Below, in pieces: positions 19,715-29,836 of a stretch of 64,000 bases of DNA. A program made the position numbers and the translations under genes. Source of the DNA: Acheta domesticus (lineage: Eukaryota > Arthropoda > Insecta > Orthoptera > Gryllidae). The notes under the pieces were generated by a model, which saw only the letters and a list, made by a program, of their open reading frames with translations, was not told the DNA's origin and did not search any database. The stretch is taken from contig JAHLJT010009355.1 in the NCBI GenBank assembly GCA_031308135.1, positions 4,587,217 to 4,651,216 on the forward strand, in the 5' to 3' direction. How positions within the stretch are numbered: the first letter of the stretch is position 1; every line of letters begins with the position of its first letter.

Positions 19715-19935
19715 ACCTTTGACATACTGCGGTGACAAAAGTCATGGGATAGCAATATGCAAATATGCAGATGGCAGTATCGCGTTCAAAGGACAAAAAG
19801 GGGAGTGCATTCGCAGAACTTCCATTTGTCAAGTGATTCATGTGACAAGGCTTCCGAGGTGAGCTGATTACGGCCGCAAAACGAGAATTAACAGTCTTCG
19901 AACGCGGAATGATTCATAGTTAAATTGGCTTGCAA
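19715..19935 (+). pseudogene. Tc1-like element, 5' end and transposase start
   Basis: GGTGACAAAAGTCATGGGATAGC near 19730 resembles the terminal sequence of a widespread insect Tc1-like family. A frame near 19874-19922 reads AAKRELTVFERGMIHS and then a stop, matching the start of such transposases. Only the first about 220 bp remain. The rest is replaced by an opposing Tc1 fragment. Confidence 0.55.
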
Positions 19936-19977
19936 GAGTGTTGGTCGCCAACGGCTCTGTACACGGGGCCAGAAGAG

Positions 19978-20298
19978 AAAACGACGTAGATACGTTTTCT
20001 CTTCTTTCCATCTCTTAACGAGACTAAATATGGTTTTCCGGCTTTGATACACCACGTCGCCTATTTCAGCATATGGTTTTCCCTGGCTACGCAGACTAAC
20101 AATAACTTTTCTCTCTTCCACTGTCGCTTCCTGGATGTGTCGGTCTTTCAGACTAATTTGACGAATTTTCTGTTCGCTTTATGTACGGGGCAGCAGTCAC
20201 ACAGTCATTGATAAGTTTTCTGTGGCCGATCCGCGCTTTATCACCGAGATTCTATCATCAGGTGGAGCGGTGTCTGAATACTTTTGTCACACTTGTTG
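19978..20298 (-). pseudogene. Tc1-like element, 5' end with HTH remnant
   Basis: The right edge, GTGTCTGAATACTTTTGTCAC (20269-20290), is a typical Tc1-type terminus. On the minus strand a frame (19888-20121) reads EERKVIVSLRSQGKPYAEIG, then SRKTIFSLVKRWKEEK, the paired-like helix-turn-helix of Tc1 transposases. No catalytic domain follows. It faces the other Tc1 5' fragment head to head. Confidence 0.7.
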
Positions 20299-21667
20299 AA
20301 CACGCCAACGAGATTAAAAACGGAAATATCCGTTACTATATACACTATACAATGGCATTGGCATAGCTCCGTCTTTCTACACGGGGCCCGCAATATTGTA
20401 CCTTCGCACATTCAATTGTCATCAACGAATCAATCGAAATCGACAGTCCAAATTGACAGTCTGCGATCTACGTCTGAATCCCCTTGTCCGCCTGAGGCCC
20501 TCTGCAGAGGATCGCAATTATCGGCACCGCTCATTCTCAACAGTATCGGCGGAGCGCGCTCTGTGAGGGTTGCTGTTAGATTCGAAGCGTTTTGCTTGAG
20601 AAAGCAGCACCCGAGGAATGCTGCTGCCTGTACCAACGAAGAAGATAATTTATCTTCAAACTGCTCAAATTATAATTCAATTTTCGTCGCAACCAAGCGG
20701 CACTTGTTTGCAGATATAGTCCAGCACTCGTTTACCCATCGGTGCCTTTTGGAGGGCACACCTCGATAACAGATTTTGTTTCGTTTGTTCTCGATAACGG
20801 GAGAGCCGCAACGCGATTTTCGCACAAAGCAATCTTGTAAAAATATCTGTGAAAAGTAGGGCGTAAAAGTTCCTTATGTTATAGAAGAGAACGCGTTGAT
20901 ATTTAAGTTCCAAAACGTGAACATTAATTAAAAAAACAACAAAAAAACTTCAATACCCACGAAAGGAAAACGTTGTTATTCCTTACAATTGCAGTAATCT
21001 AGAATTTCTGGCATCGCTCGTATTTACAATTCACTGTCCCATAATTTTCAGCCCCTGAAATCCTCCTCGTTCATTTTCCATTCCGCTTATTTCGAAACCA
21101 AACTAGAACATTATCTTTCAATGAATTGAGGCAGATGACAGAGCAAATGCGTAATTAGTGGTAATTACCTCCGGGTAATTGCTTGGCAGGAAGTCATTGC
21201 GAGCGCCGCAGGGGAAGGCGACTTCCGAAGGCGGCACGAGGCGCCGTTCATTAGAGCCTTTGCAGCCGAAACAAACGCCGGCGCCAGCAACCGAGGCCCC
21301 GCAGGGGGCCTTGCTCGCAGCCCCCTGCCTCACGGCGCCTCCGTTTTCAACCTCGGACGCGCGCCATAACCGAACCTACGTACAAATTCACGCTTCCCTT
21401 TTCTTTTTTCTTTTTTTTTCTTTCTTCCTGTTCGGCATAATATGCCTTTCAGGGGTTTTAATATACAATTTAATAATATAACATAATTTTTGGCATTTCG
21501 GCTAACAGTATTTGAGGGAGGCCACACGGCTACCTCCAAAAACAAAGTCTGCAGAGCAGTAATTCAGAAGAGATTGTTTAGTGTATTATTAGCGTTTAAG
21601 TTATTGTTTTAAGTTATTTAGCGTTTTCGGCAGCAGAACTGGTTCATGGGGGGAATGGATGATTCTA
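20299..21667. other. No recognised genes; one GC-rich patch
   Basis: A 161-codon frame (20284-20769, +) has no known family and begins inside the Tc1 end. A GC-richer patch lies at 21180-21370. The rest is AT-rich. Confidence 0.4.
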
Positions 21668-21949
21668 ATTTACGGTGGTTTAAGAGAGTCTTTGGGGTAT
21701 CGGCAGATAATGCGGTTTGGAATGAAAGCATTTTTGCCTAGATTAAATATTTGTGCACTTGTACAAGACGGAAGAAGGGTGAAAAATCTGTTGCTCATCT
21801 GTTGAATGTATTCATTGACAGGAGGAATTTTTAGCTCTCTGTGTCTTTGCTTATTTGTAATAAACCACGGGGCTTGTACGGATTTTCTTAAGTGCTTGTT
21901 TTGGATAATTTGAAGTTTCTTAAATGTGTGTTTGCAATATGCTTCCAAA
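21668..21949 (-). pseudogene. Jockey-like reverse transcriptase C-terminal fragment, copy 1
   Basis: The minus frame reads KKLQIIQNKHLRKSVQAPWF, ITNKQRHRELKIPPVNEYIQ and ends CRYPKDSLKPP. This is the region after the reverse-transcriptase fingers and palm in jockey-type ORF2 proteins (LQxxQNxxLR, APWxxxN, LxIPxxxxxI). A second copy of the same family is at about 28446-28705. It is 5'-truncated and dead. Confidence 0.7.
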
Positions 21950-22611
21950 TTTGACAGGCAAGTTCACGATGAACGTGTTACAGTTATAAATATGCCACGC
22001 TCCCTTAAGACAGATTCAGACCACCATAAAAAAAGCAGAAAGTCCTCAAATGATATGACCATCATCCTCCATCGAATAATCATAACAACGATCATCTCGG
22101 CAGTTTCAATTTATTTCCATAAATAATTTAAATTATTAAAATCAACCAAAAACCTTTAACACATCCATCCAGAGCACCCAGCGTTAGGAAATAACCCAAA
22201 AGTTATGCATGTTTCCGTTCACAACCCTAAAAAACATGTTTGTTGAACAGGAAGACAATAAATTTGGGAAAAAAGAGCAAAAAGCGCGCCTCGGCCGGGA
22301 GCCGAACGCACATTTTGGACCTTTCGACAAACCGAATTTGCCGCCGGTTTTGGTACGTATTTTGAATGTTTGTAAACAACTGTTACAATGATGCTAAAAT
22401 GGAATAATTGGTAATTAATTTACACTTTCTTCTTACATTTTTTAAAAATATTTTTTGCTGCATTTTTTTATGAGTCTCAAACTAGTTGAAATCTAGTGTT
22501 TTGAAAATGGCTGGCGTAACTAATTTAAAATTATGATAATTGAAGAGTAATTAATTAGAGTTAAATGATGACGTGTGTTTTGTTGTGGCGACGACGCGGC
22601 CGGAGCGATGC
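21950..22611. other. AT-rich DNA, nothing recognised
   Basis: Short frames only. GCGCCTCGGCCGGGAGCCGAACGC near 22287 is an isolated GC-rich spot. No repeat partner was found in the window. Confidence 0.4.
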
Positions 22612-22803
22612 TTTTAGGTCTCATCAACATCTAGGTCTTTAGCGACCACTATTGGGTTTAACGTTATGGCAACTGTGAAGATGACATGACAGGGGTGAAA
22701 GGACGAACACATATAACCATGCCGGAGGCGGGACTGGATCCCGCGACCATTCGCATCACTGCGGCACTACTGTCTTAGCGATCTCGGGCACCGGGGATAG
22801 GCT
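22612..22803 (-). mobile_element. SINE-B copy 3
   Basis: Read on the minus strand, the head has the tRNA-like CTATCCCCGGTGCCCGAGATCG and a box B region GGTCGCGGGATCCAGTCCCG. The body includes the complement of CAACATCTAGGTCTTTAGCG. It is nearly full length. Confidence 0.75.
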
Positions 22804-23264
22804 ACGAATTGTTACGCGGAATTTTACTGTAAGCCGCGCCAATATTGTATTAATTTATTCAGGCTAAGAAGATGTAAATTAAAAACTAGTGGTGCTAGAG
22901 TAACACGTTCTTTTTCGCATTATTTATAGTTTACGCGACACTATATGAACAAAAAGATAGTTTCCAACCAACTTCTGCACAGTTAATTTTCTGCATTTCT
23001 CAAAAACAGGTAGAGAGTACGCGGAAAATGGAACCTCTGGAAAAAAATTGGACTCGTTTTTCAGAAAATAATATTGTTTAAAAATTGGCTTCATTTCACG
23101 AATATCAGGAGAATACTAATAACTTCCTTAAAAGGAATAGTTTCATCGTTGTAAAATACTAAATCATTTGTTAAAAAATGTGTTAATAAAACTGCCGGTT
23201 GTAGGTACAGAAAAATATTTGGGAGGTGTACGGTCGTGTGTACAAATGGCAGAAATGCATCGGC
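22804..23264. other. AT-rich DNA, nothing recognised
   Basis: No coding or repeat signal stands out apart from the weak similarity of 22880-22930 to 12790-12850. Confidence 0.4.
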
Positions 23265-23390
23265 TGTTTTAAAACATCGTATTTTGGAGCAGAAACATCG
23301 ATACTGTAACATCGATATTTTGCTTACGATATTTTCTTGCGATAGATATATTTATTTAGAAACATCGATGTTTTCAAAATAGAAAATTAT
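23265..23390. repeat. ACATCGATGTT motif cluster
   Basis: AAACATCG, ACATCGATACTGTAACATCG and AAACATCGATGTTTTCAAAA recur in 125 bp. With the cluster at 23725-23815 this could mark the two ends of one decayed DNA element about 450-550 bp long. Confidence 0.4.
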
Positions 23391-23724
23391 CGTGATATAA
23401 ATATAATTGCGAGTTTCTTTTTTATTGTCTGTGTGTGTGTGTAGATTACTCGAAATCAACAGCCATGCGCTATTACAGACCCCCACGTTTACTGTAGTCG
23501 ATCTCCAGGCGGCATAAAACCGTTTGCTATTCGCCCCCTTTCTCCAGTGTTCTTACTTTTCCCGAAATTAGTTTACGTGGTAATATCGTTAAAGTGAACT
23601 TTGAACCTCGACTACACAGAACGTTGATTAGTAAATTAAGATGACAGTCAAATTTAAGTCAGAATGTACGCTAAACGAATACTGACATGCTAGAATCAGA
23701 ACATTTCCTTCGATATGCTTCATC

Positions 23725-23815
23725 GCATTCAAAACCTCGATATTTTAAACATCGATGTTTTCATCGACATCGAAAACCTTTTGTAGCGTCCCGATGTTTT
23801 TTGGCATCCGCAGAC
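23725..23815. repeat. ACATCGATGTT motif cluster, partner of 23265
   Basis: CCTCGATATTTTAAACATCG, ATGTTTTCATCGACATCG and CCCGATGTTTTTTGGCATCC repeat the motif. The order resembles the clusters at 6738 and 8955. Confidence 0.4.
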
Positions 23816-24454
23816 GAGGCTCGCAGGCGAAACACGACCCTCGGAGGGCGCTGCACAGACCTCCTTCCTGTCAGGGGCAACCCGCTCCCTATATAGGATT
23901 CATCCAGCGGCATCGACGCAGCCCCTGACAAGAGATGCTCTCACTTCAGCTTCTGACAGAACCACGAAGAAAGGAATTGAGACAGGTGACACAGAAGGAT
24001 ATGGAACGAGGGACAGAAGAAAAACCTGAAAGTATGACACTATAATTGCACAGGAAACTATAATTATATATTGGTTATATTATTTAATACGCTAAGGATA
24101 GATGTCGTTTTTGATAATTTATAAGAAACCATTGTCACAAATCCATGCATATGTGCAACTGATTTAGATAATATTATTGCCCGGTCCTGCAACAAACGGT
24201 TTTAAAACGAAAATAAAAGTTTGCGAACATTGACGCGCACAACAAAGTACTTCAACTCCCATTAAAAGCGCGGGTAACTCGGAAGCCGCGCGTCGCAGGC
24301 CCTTGGAACCAAGTGCTCGTGTCCCTGAAGGGACTCGAGGTTTGTGGGGCACGGTATTTCTTCTGGGACACGGGTTTCGGATGCGCATGTGAGGAGATGC
24401 GGGGAAATGTCAAGGAACAGGTGGGCAATAACTACTGGGTTTGGTTGATTGTTG
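23816..24454. other. No recognised genes
   Basis: The sequence is mixed. A short inverted stretch near 24290-24370 (CAAGTGCTCGTGTCCC and GGGACACGGG) is noted. No family was recognised. Confidence 0.4.
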
Positions 24455-24880
24455 TGATTCCGGGTGCGACAACTACCGAGATCAACAGTCTCGAAAGTGT
24501 AGTGCGTTTTTTCAACGGAAAGTGGCCGTCATCTTCCCCCGGCGAGATCCAGCGCTGACCTACCGTCGACTAGCGGGGTTTTCCCCAACCAGGTATCTCC
24601 CACCAGCGGGGCACCGCCTGTTAGAGGTGAGGATAGGATAAGGAAGAGGAAGGAAAGATCGCGCGCGGTCCGTGGCCCGTTTGTTCGGGCACTGCTCGGG
24701 CATTCGCCTGGTGTTGATCGGAGAAACCACAGAAAACTACCGATCTGAGCAGCCAGCCGCTAGAATTGTCCGCCAGATAGCGACTAAATTCGATGTAGCT
24801 GACAAGCTAGTGTCGAAAATCCTGCCGCAGTCGGGACGCGAACCTAGGACCTCCCGGTCAGACGCACCGCAGTGACAACT
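24455..24880 (-). mobile_element. SINE-C copy lacking the CA tract
   Basis: In minus orientation the full order is present: box B-like GGTCCTAGGTTCGCGTCCCG, core, GTCCGTGGCCCGTTTGTTCG as complement, pyrimidine block, GTCGACGGTAGGTCAGCGCT and the 3' end GTGATTCCGGG as complement near 24460. The region between the pyrimidine block and GGCGGTGCCCCGC is deleted, removing the microsatellite. Confidence 0.8.
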
Positions 24881-25013
24881 GGGAAAATTAAGGGGGGCAT
24901 GCGGGAACAGGTGGGAACAGACGGGGGCCCGAATTATTTCTTAGCCAAATTCTACTAAATGCATTTTGTTACATCTTTCGATTTTAGTTTTTGTGGAAAG
25001 CCCTACTCCGTAC

Positions 25014-25257
25014 CAGGAGCAGTGCAAATCTAGGGGGGGGGGAGGACATGGGAGTTTTCGTTTACTTTCCTTTATTTGGAAAATTTGATTGATTTAAATT
25101 ATTGATTTAAAGTATTGATTAAAATATTATATAGTTATGTAATTATTTAAACAAATAATATTGTATAGTACCATACACACGCTACAGAAACAATATGCTT
25201 TATAACAAATATGTTTGGTATGTAACAAAAATCTATAATGCCCCGGATCCGCTCCTG
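25014..25257. mobile_element. hAT-like MITE family H, copy 1
   Basis: The left end CAGGAGCAG and the right end GGATCCGCTCCTG (complement CAGGAGCGG) form short inverted ends. The interior (TTTCCTTTATTTGG, TATGTAATTATTTAAAC, AACAAAAATCT) matches 46128-46316 and 53688-53933. No target duplication was seen at this copy. Confidence 0.6.
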
Positions 25258-25388
25258 CCCAGGAGTGACAAGAAACGAGCAGAATCCGGAAACAGCTGTA
25301 ACACTGAATTGATGGAAAAATGCAGAAATGATCTTTCACGAAAAAAATAATGTGACTTCTCTTTAATTTGTTTGTGCAATTTAATATT

Positions 25389-25500
25389 GTAATATACAAA
25401 ATATTACAGAACAAACGCCGCGCCTTGATCTGGACGGACGGAGCTGTAATATACAAAATATTATAAAACAAACGCCGCGCTTAATCTGGACGGTCGCGGT
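25389..25500. repeat. 57-bp tandem duplication
   Basis: Two consecutive units each start GTAATATACAAAATATTA and contain AACAAACGCCGCGC and ATCTGGACGG. The period is 57 bp and the second unit is slightly shortened. Confidence 0.8.
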
Positions 25501-27048
25501 TACTAGGTAACGAAGGTTGTTGACGAGCGAGAAGGGGGCTCTGGACTAGGGAGAGTTGGTGGTTGACTGGCATCCTGGTGGTAGCGGCGCGTATGTAACC
25601 TGAATTATTAAAGTTGGACATCGACGCGAATAGGGAGGACAAATTGTGGAACAAGTGTGCAAGAAGTGAGCAGCAAGAAAGAAGCAGACGGATTTTCGGT
25701 GCGGAAGTCAAGGGGCTACGAACTGCGGGGCCATCGTTTCACAACGCCAGACAATTTGGTACAGTGAACTTAATGCATGAAATTAAGCAAGAGAATTTTT
25801 ATATTTTTAATCTCAAATTCCATTCTTAATAAACAAAATTATTGTTGTGCCACGTTGTGAGTAATTCCTTCGGGACATAAACAATTTCAGACTTCCAGGC
25901 TTCTCTGTATAGAGGGCAATCCAGTGACAACCAGCCTGCAGGTAAGCGTGCAGGTGTGTCAACATATAGAACCCACAAACTGAGCTAGTAAATGAAATTA
26001 GATAAAATATAATCATTATTAATATTTTATCACAATATCAGTGCTTGGCAATGTTTAGAATGGTTACTCTCGCACGGTGGCCAGTCTGCAACGCACAGAT
26101 CTGGGTCTGGCCTTTCGAAACTGGGTTCTACTTGGAAGATATTTGCACTTTTGAAACAAGGACTAACGAAGTTCGTAGTTACTATCTACTTTCTTACTGT
26201 CGTGTTAATGACTAACCAGTAAACACCTGCACGTAACTCCGTCTCTCCTTTCAACTTAAATCCTCAACTACAACGTGTTTCAAGGACAAGTTAGTACGGT
26301 ATTGTTCAAGTAATCATAAAAACCACAGCTACCTTTTTCAATCACTGTAGTCTTCTATTTTTTTGTAAAAGGCCTGTGGACGACTATTTTCAACAAAAAC
26401 GTCAAAACAGACTCCGTTAAAATTTCACTGAAAATGTGCAGTGAATTACCAACGCGCCCGACAATTGAGAATCAAAGGTTTGCAGAAGAGAGGAAGTTTG
26501 AAGGCCGGGGAAGTTTAGCGGAGGGTGATCCGACAGAACACACGGAAAACATCACCGGTGGTCCAGGAAAATGACACCGCCCGAATTCGGGAGGAACGGC
26601 CTCAATATCCCAGAAATAGTAACATCCTTTTTTTATCAAATTATTAATAAATTCTCAATCAATTTATCAATACAACAGAAAATGGAAAATGTACCACTAG
26701 TCTATTTTATTAACACTCTCACGTGATAATTTGTTTATGCGTGCGCAATTTTGCAAACACCAGCTAGAAAAAATACTCAAGAAACCTCATTGCACATAAA
26801 CTCTAATCTTAATTTAGCGAACTTGCGTATTTATAAAACAAAGTTAAAATTAAGTTGTTTCGTAACTAAAAATATGTTTTTATTACGAAGACAAGGACAC
26901 AGGAAGCGTAATTTAAACAACGGAGATGGAGTTGGTAATTAGTTTGACGCTATCTTGATATCAAGGTAAAATTGAAAAAATATATCTACATTTAAAATAA
27001 GTGCGAGTTGGCAGCGATTAGCTGCGACTATTCGTCACGACGCGACGG
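25501..27048. other. About 1.5 kb without recognised features
   Basis: The sequence is AT-rich with scattered frames under 80 codons. No similarity to other parts of the window was noticed. TTCGTCACGACGCGACGG just before the satellite is the only CpG-rich spot. Confidence 0.4.
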
Positions 27049-27466
27049 TTCGTTTGACTGTTGTGAATAGTTCATCTGACTGTTGTGAATAGTTCATCTG
27101 ACTGTTGTGAATAGTTCATCTGACTGTTGTGAATAGTTCATCTGACTGTTGTGAATAGTTCATCTGACTGTTGTGAATAGTTCATCTGACTGTTGTGAAT
27201 AGTTCATCTGACTGTTGTGAATAGTTCATCTGACTGTTGTGAATAGTTCATCTGACTGTTGTGAATAGTTCATCTGACTGTTGTGAATAGTTCATCTGAC
27301 TGTTGTGAATAGTTCATCTGACTGTTGTGAATAGTTCATCTGACTGTTGTGAATAGTTCATCTGACTGTTGTGAATAGTTCATCTGACTGTTGTGAATAG
27401 TTCATCTGACTGTTGTGAATAGTTCATCTGACTGTTGTGAATAGTTCATCTGACTGTTGTGAATAG
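27049..27466. repeat. 22-bp satellite, 19 units
   Basis: The unit TTCATCTGACTGTTGTGAATAG repeats 19 times head to tail (418 bp). The first unit differs at two positions (TTCGTTTGACTG...) and the remaining 18 are identical. The high identity suggests recent expansion or homogenisation. An exact 22-mer array can also be mis-sized in assembly. Confidence 0.97.
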
Positions 27467-27589
27467 TTTCACTTGAGCGCTTACGAAATACAAGACAATG
27501 GATTAGTTAACACTTTAAAATTGTTTTTATCGTTCTTTTTATTTTACCTTATGGCTTCTCAAGCAAGTACTAATACATAAGAGTAAACA

Positions 27590-27877
27590 AATCGCCCACA
27601 TAGCCAAGTGAGCGTCTCGAAGGATCCCTCGTTCGAATCCTGTCTCGCACGTGGGATTCTGTTGTGCGCTGTGGCATTCTGAGGGTCTGCAAAGAAGCAT
27701 GTCGTTCGAAACCTCTCCCTTCCAATATCCTCTTTCAAGCCGGAATAATAAAGACGTTCGTTCCCTTTGGGCCTAAGGGCATCAGCGGGCAAAGAGAGTT
27801 GACTCCCTCCCTTCCAAAAGGGCGGAAAGAACGACACAGACCCAAGGGTCGTGTCGTCGCAGACTAAGGGTCTAAGG
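27590..27877. other. Possible tRNA-like segment and unknown sequence
   Basis: CATAGCCAAGTGAGCGTC and CTCGTTCGAATCCTGTC (27600-27650) resemble spaced boxes A and B, so a decayed tRNA-derived element is possible. The rest up to the hAT-like end has a 118-codon minus frame without known family. Confidence 0.3.
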
Positions 27878-28063
27878 CAGGGCAGTCCCATCTTAGAAGA
27901 GCTTATGAGTAACATATCACGTTCTAGTTAAGCCGCGGGCCGCACCGTAATGTAAGATGGGTTTTACCCTAACTACTGAGATAAAAAACATATTAGTTAC
28001 GACGTTTACTCAACATACTTTATGATTAATGTACGTACAACGAGAAAATTAATGATCATCATA
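27878..28063 (+). mobile_element. hAT-like terminal fragment P, copy 1
   Basis: CAGGGCAGTCCCATCTTAGA, then TAGTTAAGCCGCGGGCCGCA, TTTACCCTAACT and ACTCAACATACTT, in the same order as 28867-29047. A CAGGGSTGTCCAACTT start with a GCGGGCCGCA block is typical of some hAT transposon ends. No transposase follows. Confidence 0.55.
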
Positions 28064-28321
28064 ATTCGTGAGTTCGTTCCTAGCTATCGACCTGAGTACT
28101 TCATTCTGAAAAGTGAAAGTGTTTTAATATTTATACATGACTGGTAGGCGATGATGAATTGTTTTTCAGAATACTAACTTTGTACCTGAGTATGGAACGC
28201 GGAGAACTCCGAAACGTCGTTGTTGTGTACAGAGAGATGTGAATGTATTTTAAGTATTGTCTCACTAAAAATGTCGAGGCTAAAATGAAAATAAACAAAA
28301 TTAAGGAAAACAGTCGTATGA

Positions 28322-28420
28322 AGATTTATTTAGAGCTGCCCTCATCATAAATCAGCTGTTAAGATGTCATCCAACCGGAAGATTGAACGTGAATGTCATG
28401 ACGTGTAAGCTTCCTTGACA
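28322..28420. mobile_element. Group E core with E' end, left half
   Basis: It starts GATTTATTTAGAGCTGCC, the same terminus as the element at 598-762. It continues AATCAGCTGTTAAGATGTCATCC into the group E core. The right arm is lost after about 28420. Confidence 0.55.
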
Positions 28421-28445
28421 GTTATGGGGGATTACGGTGCTGTGG

Positions 28446-28705
28446 ATCAGTCTTTGGGATATCTGGATTAAATACGTGGGTATGCAGCATCGCGACCTAG
28501 GCTGAAGATTAAGGAGCGTGGGGAAGTGTGAAGGTTTTGATAAAAAGTGTGGGTTATTTGTGTTATGTGGTCTCTTAATGAAGGCAATTTTAATTCTCTG
28601 CGAATCTGGATGTTTGGAATGAACCAGGAGGCATTTAAAGTTCTTCTTAAAAATATATTCTGAATGGCTGTTAATTTTTGGAAATTGCTAGTGGCACATC
28701 CCCAA
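28446..28705 (-). pseudogene. Jockey-like reverse transcriptase C-terminal fragment, copy 2
   Basis: The minus strand reads QKLTAIQNIFLRRTLNASWF, then NIQIRRELKLPSLRDHITQI and LIFSLGRDAAYPRI, with later stops. It matches copy 1 at 21668-21949 in block order (LQxxQNxxLR, WF, RELKxP, RYPKD near the end). No upstream catalytic motifs are present. Confidence 0.65.
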
Positions 28706-28763
28706 GGAATTTCTTCAGGTGTAAAAAAATTGAAGTAGCTGGGGGAGAAACGCTACCAAAGGT

Positions 28764-28832
28764 TGGAAGGTCATTCGGTCGGTTACACACAGCTCTGGAA
28801 CAGTTGGCTCGCAACTGATATGCAACAGTTCC
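28764..28832. repeat. Direct repeat flanking hAT-like fragment P2, left copy
   Basis: GTTGGAAGGTCATTCGGTCGG with downstream TGCAACAGTTCC recurs at 29138-29199. The two copies bracket the hAT-like fragment at 28867-29047. They could be a duplicated segment of one older repeat. Confidence 0.6.
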
Positions 28833-28866
28833 GCTGAGACGAACTACTTTACGCACTACTTTAGAT

Positions 28867-29047
28867 CAGGGCTGTCCAACTTAGAAGAACTTATGGGCTG
28901 CATATCAAATTCTAGTTAAGCCGCGGGCCACACCCGAATTTAAGATGTTTACCCTAACTGATATTATACTGGAACAAATGTATATTAGATACGACTTTTA
29001 TTCAACATACTTAATGATGTTGGAACGAGAAAATTAATGTATCATTA
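28867..29047 (+). mobile_element. hAT-like terminal fragment P, copy 2
   Basis: CAGGGCTGTCCAACTTAGAA, TAGTTAAGCCGCGGGCCACA and GTTTACCCTAACTG run parallel to 27878-28063. Both end about 185 bp in, near a GAAAATTAATG block. It looks like the same end fragment of a hAT family in the same orientation. Confidence 0.55.
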
Positions 29048-29137
29048 CATGAAAACAAGATGAATTGTGCAATTGGATTGTGTTTGGTCGGTATAATAAA
29101 ATTTTTCAAAGCACTAAAAGATCCAGCGGGAAACCAG

Positions 29138-29199
29138 TTGGAAGGTCATTCGGTCGGTCGCACGCAGCTTAAATCACAACAGATCTGCAACAGTTCCCC
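29138..29199. repeat. Direct repeat flanking hAT-like fragment P2, right copy
   Basis: This is the partner of 28764-28832: identical GTTGGAAGGTCATTCGGTCGG, then a diverged middle and TCTGCAACAGTTCC. Confidence 0.6.
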
Positions 29200-29282
29200 C
29201 ACCCACCATCCACCCCCGCACTCGCCCTCAGCCATTTCTATCTTCTCTTGCACCTCACGGAATTCCTCTCCCGTCAGTCGAT

Positions 29283-29836
29283 TGATTGATTTGGTGATTC
29301 GCAGCACATCTACTGGAAAGGTCACTAGCCCCGTAAGGTGTCGTGCATGTTTCTCCCCTTGGAAGGTGGCGCTGATGTTCCCCCGCTGGTTGCCAAGATC
29401 CAGCGGCGACCTACCGTCGACTACCGGATATTTCCCCAACTAGGTATCTCCCAGCAGCGGGGCACCGCCCCAGCCGGGACAAGCTCTAAGCTCCCGTCTG
29501 GTCTCCCGGCATGTGTGGTAGTGTAGTGCATGTTCGTGTAAGTGTGTGTGTGTAAGAGGGGAGGATAGGACAAGGAAGAGGAAGGAAAGATCTCGCGCGG
29601 TCCGTGGCCCGTTTGTTAGCGTACTGCTCCAGCATTCGCCTGGTGGTGATCGGAGGAACCACGGAAAACTACCGCTGAGAGCAGCCGTCCGCTAGAATTC
29701 TCCTCCAGACAGCGACTGAATACGATGTAGCTAAGTTAGTGACTAAAATCCTGCCACCGTCAGGTCTCGAACCTAGGACCTTCCGTTCAGAGGTACTGCA
29801 GTGGCATCAGCTGATGCACTGAGCCACCTCTCCCGG
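29283..29836 (-). mobile_element. SINE-C, essentially full length
   Basis: In minus orientation the head (29740-29836) reads GGGAGAGGTGGCTCAGTGCA, ATCAGCTGATGCCACTGCAG and a perfect box B, GGTTCGAGACC, in CCTAGGTTCGAGACCTGACG. Core, pyrimidine block, a short GT region (about 29540-29552 on +), GACCAGACGGGAGCTTAGAG, GTCGACGGTAGGTCGCCGCT and a decayed 3' end follow. It is one of the two best references for the family. Confidence 0.85.

Noticed and set aside
27049..27466. CRISPR-like array
   Set aside because: Units are contiguous 22-bp repeats without variable spacers. It is a satellite in a eukaryotic genome.
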